From UBA6019 sp036564345 (GTDB lineage: Bacteria > Chloroflexota > Dormibacteria > Dormibacterales > Dormibacteraceae): a DNA stretch of 13,485 bases. This document shows, piece after piece, positions 6,208-13,485 of the stretch. The DNA lies in contig DATCOZ010000203.1 of NCBI GenBank assembly GCA_036564345.1, forward strand, positions 1 through 13,485, in the 5' to 3' direction. Within the stretch, counting starts at the first letter, position 1, and each line of letters starts with the position of its first letter. The notes under the pieces are model-generated. The model saw only the letters and a program-made list of their open reading frames with translations, was not told the origin of the DNA and ran no database searches. The translations under genes and the position numbers were made by a program.

Positions 6208-6945
6208 ATGGCGGTTGACGGACCGGGGCCGTTACTCGCCGTCGAAGAGGTTCTCAAGCGGTACGGCGCGCTGACCGTGCTCCAGGGCGTCAGCTTCGCG
6301 CTGGCGCCGGGAGAGGCGGTCGGCGTCGTCGGACCCAACGGCGCCGGCAAGACCACCCTCCTCAACATCCTCGCCGGCTCCCTCCGCCCCGACAGCGGCA
6401 GCGTCCGCTTCAAAGGAGTCGATGTCACCGGCACCGGCCAGGCCGACCGGTGCCGGCTTGGCATCGGACGCTCGCACCAGGTGCCGCGACCGTTCGGCGG
6501 CATGACCGTCTTCGAGAATGTCCTGGTCGGGGCCACCGCGGGCGCCGGCCGGCGTGGCGCCGACGCTTACGAGCACTGTCTCGAAGTTCTCGACCAGTGC
6601 GAGCTGAGCCAGCTGGCCAACCGGCGAGCGGAGAGCCTGGGCCTCCTCCATCGCAAGCGCCTCGAGATGGCTCGTGCACTGGCGACCGACCCGGTGGTGC
6701 TTCTGCTGGACGAGATCGGCGGCGGCCTGACCGAGGGAGAGGCGATCGAGCTGATCCGGACCATCCGGTCGCTGCAGCAGCGGAAGATCGCGATCGTCTG
6801 GATCGAGCACGTCGTCCACGTGCTGGCCCAGGTCGTCGGGCGCCTCATCTGCATGGACGCCGGCCGCATCATCGCCGACGGTGAGCCCGCCGCCGTGATG
6901 AGCCGCGCCGCAGTCATCGACGCCTACCTGGGCAGCCGCCGGTGA
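6208..6945 (+). CDS. ABC transporter ATP-binding protein, LivG-like, with variant signature motif
   Basis: First of two ATPases of the HAAT importer, 245 residues. Walker A GPNGAGKTT (42-50), Q-loop Q91 in GRSHQVPRPF, Walker B VVLLLDE (163-169) and H-loop H201 in WIEH are present. The ABC signature expected as LSYGQ or LSGGQ instead reads SLGLLHRKRLE (143-153), so the usual Gly-Gln pair is missing. The residue after the Walker B Glu is Ile rather than Pro (DEIGGGLTEGE, 168-178). From memory, a LivG subgroup with L-x-L-x-x-RKRLE and DEI/DEV-x-GLT occurs in other bacteria, so this is probably a natural variant, not decay. The LivF partner has a normal signature. ATG 6208 has no strong ribosome binding site and is nine bases after the previous stop. 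The end overlaps the next gene by GTGA. Confidence 0.9.
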   Translation: MAVDGPGPLLAVEEVLKRYGALTVLQGVSFALAPGEAVGVVGPNGAGKTTLLNILAGSLRPDSGSVRFKGVDVTGTGQADRCRLGIGRSHQVPRPFGGMTVFENVLVGATAGAGRRGADAYEHCLEVLDQCELSQLANRRAESLGLLHRKRLEMARALATDPVVLLLDEIGGGLTEGEAIELIRTIRSLQQRKIAIVWIEHVVHVLAQVVGRLICMDAGRIIADGEPAAVMSRAAVIDAYLGSRR

Positions 6946-7658
6946 CGCTGCTCGAGGTTGACGAGATCGACTCCCGCCACGGGCTCCTGCAGGCCGTCCG
7001 CGGCGTGTCCTTCCGGATCGAGCAGGGCGAGACAGTGGCGTTGGTGGGTGCGAACGGCGCCGGCAAGACCACCTTGTTGAGGACGATCGCGGGCGCCCAC
7101 CGTCCGTCCGCCGGGCGGATCCTCTTCGAGGACAAGGACATCACGGCGGTGCCCGGCCACCGCCGGGTCGGCTTGGGAATCGCCCTGGTGCCGGAGGGAC
7201 GGCGCCTGTTCGCCGAGCTGACCGTCGAAGAGAACCTGTTGATCGCGGCTTCCCCCCACCGCGCGGGCCCCTGGAGCCTCGAGACTGTGCTCGACGCCTT
7301 CCCGATCCTGAAACCCCTCCGCCGCCGGCTCGCGGCGAACCTCTCCGGGGGCGAGCAGCAGGCGGTGGCGATCGGACGTGGCCTGATCAGCAATCCGCGG
7401 CTCCTCCTGCTCGACGAGGTTTCGCTTGGCCTGGCGCCGGTGGCGGTCGAGGGCGTTTACCGCTCGTTGGAGACGGTGCTCGGCGAGGGCGCGACGGTTG
7501 TGCTGGTCGAGCAGGACCTGGCTCGCGCGATGGAGGTGGCCGGGCGGATCATCTGCCTGCTGGAGGGCCGGATCGTTCTCGATCAGCCGGCGAGCTCATT
7601 GAGCCGCGAGCGGATCACGGCCGCCTATCTCGGACTGCAGCCTGCCGAGCAGCCGTGA
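6942..7658 (+). CDS. ABC transporter ATP-binding protein, LivF-like
   Basis: Second ATPase of the HAAT importer, 238 residues, expected to pair with the LivG-like subunit. Walker A GANGAGKTT (36-44), LivF-typical VPEGRRLFAELTVEENL (83-99), signature LSGGEQQ (134-140) and Walker B LLLLDEVSLGLAP (154-166) are all intact. The switch position is Gln 191 (LVEQDL) instead of His, which is normal for LivF proteins. The start is GTG 6942, overlapping the LivG-like stop as GTGA. The end overlaps the first permease gene the same way. Because the partner's signature motif is changed, one of the two composite ATP sites may be less active. That is inferred from motif comparison only. Confidence 0.92.
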   Translation: MTLLEVDEIDSRHGLLQAVRGVSFRIEQGETVALVGANGAGKTTLLRTIAGAHRPSAGRILFEDKDITAVPGHRRVGLGIALVPEGRRLFAELTVEENLLIAASPHRAGPWSLETVLDAFPILKPLRRRLAANLSGGEQQAVAIGRGLISNPRLLLLDEVSLGLAPVAVEGVYRSLETVLGEGATVVLVEQDLARAMEVAGRIICLLEGRIVLDQPASSLSRERITAAYLGLQPAEQP

Positions 7659-8533
7659 CCTGGGTCAACGCGGTGCTCCAGGGCGTGCTGCTGGGCGGTT
7701 TTTACGCGCTGCTCGCCTGTGGCCTGTCACTCATCTTCGGCGTGATGCGGATCATCAACCTCGCCCACGGTGACATCGCGGTACTCGGCGCGTACCTCGT
7801 CTTCGTGATCGTCGAGCACACCCGGCTGTCACCCTTCCTCGCCTTCGTGGCGGCGCTTCCGGTGATGCTCGCGGTCGGCTACCTGCTCCAGCGAACGGTT
7901 CTCGAGCGCAGCCTCCGGGCCGGAATCCTGACGCCGCTGCTGGCGACCTTCGGGCTGTCGATCGTGCTCCAGAACCTGCTTTTGATCGCCTTTTCACCGG
8001 ATGTCAGGTCGCTTGGTGGCAGCGCCGGCCGGATCTCGACGGCGAGCTTCCAGCTCGGCCACGACATCTCCATCTCCGCCCTCGGGGCCGTCATCCTGGC
8101 TGTCGCCGTTGTCGTCGTGGCAGGTCTTCACGTCTTCCTCGCCCGCACCCGGGCCGGCTGGGTCATGCGGGCCACGGCCCAGGACCCGGATGCCGCCGAG
8201 CTCATCGGCGTCGATTCGCGGGCCGTCTACGCTCGAGCGACCGCCATCGCCGTCGCGATCGCGGCTTTGGGCGGGTTTTTCCTTGCCGTGCGCTCCGTGT
8301 TCGATCCCGGCAGCGGGTCGACGCAGCTGATCTTCGCCTTCGAAGCCGTCGTGATCGGGGGGATGGGCTCGCTCTGGGGGACACTGCTCGGCGGCGTCCT
8401 GCTCGGCGTCTCACAGACGATCGGCGCCCAGGTCAACCCGCAGTACGCGGCCCTGGCGGGCCATCTCGTCTTCCTGGCCGTGCTTGTCGGGCGCTTCGGC
8501 GGTGTCCTGCCCCGGCTCCGAGGGCTCCGGTGA
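7655..8533 (+). CDS. Branched-chain amino acid-type ABC transporter permease, LivH-like
   Basis: First membrane subunit of the HAAT importer, 292 residues and hydrophobic along most of its length. LivH hallmarks are GVLLGGFYALLACGLSLIFGVMR (split around residues 10-32), INLAHGDIAVLGAY (34-47), the cytoplasmic coupling loop RATAQDPDAAELIGVD (about 172-187) and the C-terminal GGMGSLWGTLLGGVLLG (about 235-251). Start GTG 7655 overlaps the LivF-like stop (GTGA, 7655-7658), and its own stop overlaps the next permease start (8530-8533). Length and motifs are normal for the family. Confidence 0.93.
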   Translation: MTWVNAVLQGVLLGGFYALLACGLSLIFGVMRIINLAHGDIAVLGAYLVFVIVEHTRLSPFLAFVAALPVMLAVGYLLQRTVLERSLRAGILTPLLATFGLSIVLQNLLLIAFSPDVRSLGGSAGRISTASFQLGHDISISALGAVILAVAVVVVAGLHVFLARTRAGWVMRATAQDPDAAELIGVDSRAVYARATAIAVAIAALGGFFLAVRSVFDPGSGSTQLIFAFEAVVIGGMGSLWGTLLGGVLLGVSQTIGAQVNPQYAALAGHLVFLAVLVGRFGGVLPRLRGLR

Positions 8534-9540
8534 CCGCGCGCCGGATCGAGCGCGCGACCAGGACCTCGCGCCTGCTCGGGATCGCGGTCACCGGGCTGGT
8601 GCTGGTGCTGGCCCTGGTGCCGGTCATCTTCGACACCAACATCACCGAGAAGCTGACCACCCTGTTGATCCTCGTCCTGCTGGCGAGCATGTGGAACGCT
8701 CTTGCCGGCTACGGGGGCCTCCTCTCGGTCGGCCAGCAGGCTTTCATCGGGATCGGCGCCTACGCCACCGTCTACCTCTCCGGCCAGGGCATACCGCCCT
8801 ATCTCGCGATGCTCGCGGCGGCGATCGCCGCGGGCGCCATCGCGCTTCCCATCTCGTTCCTGGCTCTGCGCCTGCGGGCGGCGCCCTTCGCGATCGGGAT
8901 GTGGGTCATCGCGGAGGTGTGCGCGATCCTGGTCACCCTCGAGCGCAACCTGGGGGCCGGCACCGGCATCTCGCTGATCCAGCTCAACCAGTACGCGCCG
9001 GACTGGCGGCAGGCCTACACCTACTGGCTGGCGCTCGGTTTCACGACGGTGTTGATGGCCGCCCTCTTCCTCCTCCTGCGAAGCCCGATGGGCGCTTCGC
9101 TTCAGGCGATCCGGGACGACGAGGAGGCCGCCGCCTCGCTCGGCGTCCGCGTCGCCTCGGGCAAGCGCGTGCTCTTCATCCTCGCCGGCCTCGGCTGCGG
9201 AGCGGCCGGGGTGCTTACCGTCGCCAACACGCTCTTCATCGTTCCGCACTCGATCTTCGGCGTGCAGTGGACGGCCTACATGATCTTCGCGGTGCTGGTC
9301 GGGGGGCTGGGAACCTTTGAGGGCCCGATCATCGGGGCGATCCTCCTCTTCGCCATCCAGACCGTGTTCAGCGATGGCGGCCCGTGGTACCTGGTCGGCC
9401 TCGGCGCCACCGCCGGCCTCTTCGCTCTCCTCTTGCCGCGCGGCCTCTGGGGTACGGTCGAGGAGCGGCTCGGCATCAGGCTGCTGCCGATCGGCTACCG
9501 CGTGAGCGGCGGGTCCGAACCCAGGAAGGAGGAAGGATGA
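8530..9540 (+). CDS. Branched-chain amino acid-type ABC transporter permease, LivM-like
   Basis: Second membrane subunit, 336 residues. After a short positively charged N-terminus come repeated hydrophobic segments. LivM hallmarks are MWNALAGYGGLLSVGQQAF (near 57-75) and GIGAYATVYL (near 77-86), the coupling loop LQAIRDDEEAAASLGV (near 191-206) and GGLGTFEGPIIGA (near 259-271). The C-terminus is a charged cytoplasmic tail ending RKEEG. It starts at GTG 8530 inside the end of the LivH-like gene. The tail codons for KEEG form a purine-rich AAGGAGGAAGG that doubles as the ribosome binding site for the MarR gene, whose ATG overlaps this stop as ATGA. This ties regulator synthesis to the permease. 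Confidence 0.93.
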   Translation: MTARRIERATRTSRLLGIAVTGLVLVLALVPVIFDTNITEKLTTLLILVLLASMWNALAGYGGLLSVGQQAFIGIGAYATVYLSGQGIPPYLAMLAAAIAAGAIALPISFLALRLRAAPFAIGMWVIAEVCAILVTLERNLGAGTGISLIQLNQYAPDWRQAYTYWLALGFTTVLMAALFLLLRSPMGASLQAIRDDEEAAASLGVRVASGKRVLFILAGLGCGAAGVLTVANTLFIVPHSIFGVQWTAYMIFAVLVGGLGTFEGPIIGAILLFAIQTVFSDGGPWYLVGLGATAGLFALLLPRGLWGTVEERLGIRLLPIGYRVSGGSEPRKEEG

Positions 9541-10031
9541 AGCGGGCAAAACTCACGCCCGCGGCTGGATTACCCGCCGAAGACCTGGCTCGTCACCCGG
9601 GTCACCTGCTCCGCCGCGCGCTCCAGGTGATGAACCTGCTCTGGGCGGAAGAGGTGTCGAGAACGATCACCTCACCCCAGTTCGCGGCCCTCAACGCGCT
9701 CCACCGGGAGCCGAACATCGATCAGCGCACGCTCGGCGAGCGCATTTCGCTCGACCGCTCGACCATGGCGGACGTGGTGGCTCGCCTCACTGAGCGGGGC
9801 GCCGTCGAGTGGAGCCGCGACGCTCGGGATGGACGTCGCAAGACCATCCGGCTGACGGCCAAAGGCGAGCGGACGCTCCAGGAGCTGATCCCGAAGACCC
9901 ACCGCATGACCAGGCGGCTGGTAACGGCGCTTGACTGTGACGAGCAGGAGGAGCTGCTGAGCCTGCTCAAGCTCATCGTGGCCGCCCACGAGGGCAAGTC
10001 CGTACAGTCACTCGCACCGCCGCCAGCCTAA
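9537..10031 (+). CDS. MarR-family transcriptional regulator
   Basis: Small dimeric DNA-binding regulator, 164 residues. An N-terminal helix (about 14-42) leads to a winged helix-turn-helix: SPQFAALNALHREPNI (46-61), the recognition region LGERISLDRSTMADVVARL (66-84), then the wing with the MarR signature DARDGRRKTIRLT (95-107), and C-terminal dimerisation helices. It is the last gene of the transporter operon, with ATG overlapping the permease stop by four bases and a Shine-Dalgarno within the permease gene. MarR proteins are usually ligand-responsive repressors of adjacent operons. By position it likely controls the operon that encodes it, with the dyad at 4703-4728 as a candidate site. The inducer is probably the transported compound or its product, which is inference. 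Confidence 0.92.
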   Translation: MKRAKLTPAAGLPAEDLARHPGHLLRRALQVMNLLWAEEVSRTITSPQFAALNALHREPNIDQRTLGERISLDRSTMADVVARLTERGAVEWSRDARDGRRKTIRLTAKGERTLQELIPKTHRMTRRLVTALDCDEQEELLSLLKLIVAAHEGKSVQSLAPPPA

Positions 10032-10046
10032 GCCGGGCTCCCGAGG

Positions 10047-11651
<1,605 letters not shown>

Positions 11652-11699
11652 GGTGCCGGTAAAGCTAACTCGCCGAGCCGTCGTGCGGGAGTCGCGTCG

Positions 11700-13409
11700 C
11701 TATCGCGCGGCCGTTGTCTCACCGTGGGGCGGACTTCCCACCTCGGCGCTGATTCCGAGCCTTGTCACCGCGCTCACCACGGCACGGAGGGAGGCGGTGA
11801 GGATGTTCGCGTCCATCCCGACGCCCCAGGCCACCGAGCCTTTCTCGTCCGCCGCCTCCACGTAAGCGACGGCCGTCGCGTCCGAGCCCGCCGTCACCGC
11901 GTGCTCGACGAAGTCGAGCACCCGCAGGCGGATGCCGCAGTCCTTCGCCAGTGCGTCGACGAAGGCGGCGATGGGGCCATTGCCGCGGCCAGAGATCGCC
12001 CGCTCCTCGCCGTCGAGGCTGATCACCGCTTCCAGGGCGGTGCCGTCGCCGTGGTCGCCGGTCTGGTGCTCGACCAGTTCGAGCGGAGTTTCCGGGTTCA
12101 GGTAGGTCCACTGGAAGGCGGTCCAGATCTCCTCCGGCGTGATCTCCTTGCCGCTCGCGTCGGTGATCTGCTGGATCACCTGCATGAACTCGATCTGGAG
12201 GCGCCGGGGCAGGTCGAGGTGGTAGTCGCTCTTCATGATGTAGGCGACGCCGCCCTTCCCCGACTGGCTGTTGACGCGGATGATCGCCTCGTAGGTGCGA
12301 CCGACATCATGCGGATCGATGGGCAGGTAGGGCACCTCCCAGACCTCGCCGGCGGTGGCATGGAGCGCTTCCATCCCCTTCTTGATGGCGTCCTGGTGGG
12401 ATCCCGAGAAAGCCGTGTAGACGAGCTCGCCGGCGTAGGGATGACGCGGGTGCACCGGCAGCTGGTTGCATTCCTCGGCAACCCTCCGCATCTCGTCGAT
12501 GTCGGAGAGGTCGAGGTGCGGTTCGACGCCCTGGCTGAAGAGGTTCAGCGCCAGGGTGACGAGGTCGACGTTGCCCGTCCGCTCGCCGTTTCCGAAGAGC
12601 GTGCCCTCGACCCGTTGCGCCCCCGCCATCAGGGCCAGCTCGGTCGCGGCGACCGCCGAGCCGCGATCGTTGTGGGGATGGACGCTCAGCATCCAGCGGT
12701 CGCGGCCCGCAATGTTGCGGTCGCACCACTCGATCTGGTCCGCGTAGATGTTCGGCGTGCTCATCTCGACTGTCGCGGGGAGATTGAGGATCATCTTCTT
12801 GTCTGGGGTCGGCTGCCAGACGTCGATGACTGCCTCCGAAATCTCTTTGGCGAAGTCGAGCTCTGTCCCTGTGAAGCTCTCGGGCGAGTATTCGAACACG
12901 AACTCAGTCGACCTGTGATCGGAGGCCAACCGCTTGATCAGCTCCGCACCGCGCACGGCGATGGCCACGATGCCCTCGCGATCGAGGCCAAACACCACCC
13001 GGCGCTGCAGCGCAGAGGTCGAGTTGTAGAGGTGCACGATGGCTCGGCGCGCGCCCGCGACGCTCTCGAACGTTCGCTCAATCAGCTCTTCCCTGGATTG
13101 GGTGAGCACCTGAATCGTCACGTCATCTGGGATGAGGCCCTCGTCGATCAGCAATCGCACGAAGTCGAAGTCGGGCTGCGAGGAGGAGGGGAAGCCGACC
13201 TCGATCTCCTTGAAGCCCATCCTTACCAACACATCGAAGAGGCGTCGCTTCCGGTGGACGTCCATCGGGTCGATCAGGGCCTGGTTGCCGTCGCGCAGGT
13301 CGACGCTGCACCAGGTCGGCGCGGCCGTGATGGCGCGGTCCGGCCAGCGCCGGTCGGGCATCGGGACCGGGGGATAAGGCCGGTACTTCTCGATCGGCAT
13401 CCGTTTCAT
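11700..13409 (-). CDS. leuA: 2-isopropylmalate synthase (long, actinobacterial/fungal-type)
   Basis: Condenses acetyl-CoA with 2-oxoisovalerate to 2-isopropylmalate, the first committed step of leucine synthesis, in the cytoplasm. The 569-residue protein has a TIM-barrel catalytic domain: SVDLRDGNQALIDPM (35-49) with catalytic Arg39 and metal ligand Asp40, EVGFPSSSQPDFDF (70-83), metal ligands in SVHPHNDRG (His244, His246) and GTLFGNGERTGNVD (269-282, Asn274). The C-terminal region (about 430-560) with GDHGDGTALEAV and GRGNGPIAAFVDAL matches the LeuA dimer/allosteric domain that binds leucine for feedback control. The short N-terminus before RAITAAPTW is typical of the Mycobacterium-like long form. 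ATG 13409 is preferred; ATG 13400 is also possible and GTG 13481 opens the same frame. Upstream is a GA-only tract (13417-13435) and a terminator-like hairpin. A kinase gene follows 48 bp downstream. Confidence 0.96.
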   Translation of the reverse strand: MKRMPIEKYRPYPPVPMPDRRWPDRAITAAPTWCSVDLRDGNQALIDPMDVHRKRRLFDVLVRMGFKEIEVGFPSSSQPDFDFVRLLIDEGLIPDDVTIQVLTQSREELIERTFESVAGARRAIVHLYNSTSALQRRVVFGLDREGIVAIAVRGAELIKRLASDHRSTEFVFEYSPESFTGTELDFAKEISEAVIDVWQPTPDKKMILNLPATVEMSTPNIYADQIEWCDRNIAGRDRWMLSVHPHNDRGSAVAATELALMAGAQRVEGTLFGNGERTGNVDLVTLALNLFSQGVEPHLDLSDIDEMRRVAEECNQLPVHPRHPYAGELVYTAFSGSHQDAIKKGMEALHATAGEVWEVPYLPIDPHDVGRTYEAIIRVNSQSGKGGVAYIMKSDYHLDLPRRLQIEFMQVIQQITDASGKEITPEEIWTAFQWTYLNPETPLELVEHQTGDHGDGTALEAVISLDGEERAISGRGNGPIAAFVDALAKDCGIRLRVLDFVEHAVTAGSDATAVAYVEAADEKGSVAWGVGMDANILTASLRAVVSAVTRLGISAEVGSPPHGETTAAR

Positions 13410-13454
13410 CTCGGGGTTTCTCTTTTCTCTTCTCTGACTGGGTGGGCGGGAAAG

Positions 13455-13485
13455 AAAAAACCTCCTGGGTCGGGCTGACACAGGA
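13455..13485 (-). terminator. Terminator-like hairpin in front of leuA (attenuator or upstream gene end)
   Basis: On the minus strand TCCTG pairs with CAGGA, and after one mismatch GTC pairs with GAC around a 5-base loop (13463-13485). GG and then six T (13455-13460) follow, with more pyrimidines after that. It sits about 45 bases before leuA ATG 13409. The window ends at the outer stem, so the stem may be longer. It could be an intrinsic terminator closing an upstream gene or the terminator of a leuA attenuation leader (T-box or leader peptide). The sequence needed to tell these apart lies beyond 13485. Confidence 0.4.

Noticed and set aside
6634..6720. The LivG-like gene as a pseudogene because of its signature motif
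   Set aside because: The frame is intact, the other nucleotide-binding motifs are present, and the start and end fit the operon, so a natural variant is more likely.

Overview
The window is high-GC DNA packed with ordinary bacterial metabolism and transport genes. Many genes start with GTG or TTG, and neighbours often overlap by four bases. Both solute-binding proteins carry lipobox signal peptides, as expected when binding proteins are tethered to the membrane of a monoderm. With the actinobacterial-style XylF-like binding protein and LeuA, this suggests a soil-type member of Actinomycetota, Chloroflexota or Dormibacterota. That placement is inference. I see no mobile element, CRISPR array, rRNA or tRNA.

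Left block, minus strand (about 4070 down to 1): a ROK-family regulator, a XylF-like sugar-binding lipoprotein, a single-domain sugar ABC ATPase and a permease cut off by the window edge. Together they form a xylose/ribose-type (CUT2) importer with a local sugar-sensing regulator. A perfect 12-bp GC hairpin lies between the binding-protein and ATPase genes. The ATPase and permease genes overlap by GTGA.

Middle: a divergent intergenic region (4071-4246), then a small DUF2255-type protein on the plus strand (4247-4624), then a 197-bp gap holding a candidate promoter and a perfect 9+9 bp dyad (4703-4728).

Plus-strand operon (4822-10031): a Tat-type lipoprotein binding protein, two ATPases (LivG- and LivF-like), two permeases (LivH- and LivM-like) and a MarR-family regulator. 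This is a complete branched-chain-amino-acid-type (HAAT) importer of unknown substrate. From the first ATPase onward each gene overlaps the next by GTGA or ATGA, including the MarR gene, so the regulator is made with the transporter and may act on the upstream dyad.

Right block, minus strand (13409 down to 10047), convergent with the MarR gene across 15 bp: leuA (2-isopropylmalate synthase, first committed step of leucine synthesis), then 47 bp later a soluble PAS-containing histidine kinase with no response regulator in view. Just upstream of leuA, at the window edge, is a terminator-like hairpin with a T-run that could be an attenuator or the end of an upstream gene.

The gene families are mostly well known. 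The points worth a second look are regulatory and architectural: the dyad/MarR pair, the intercistronic hairpin, the leuA leader structure, the LivG-like ATPase with a non-canonical signature motif, and the orphan kinase.
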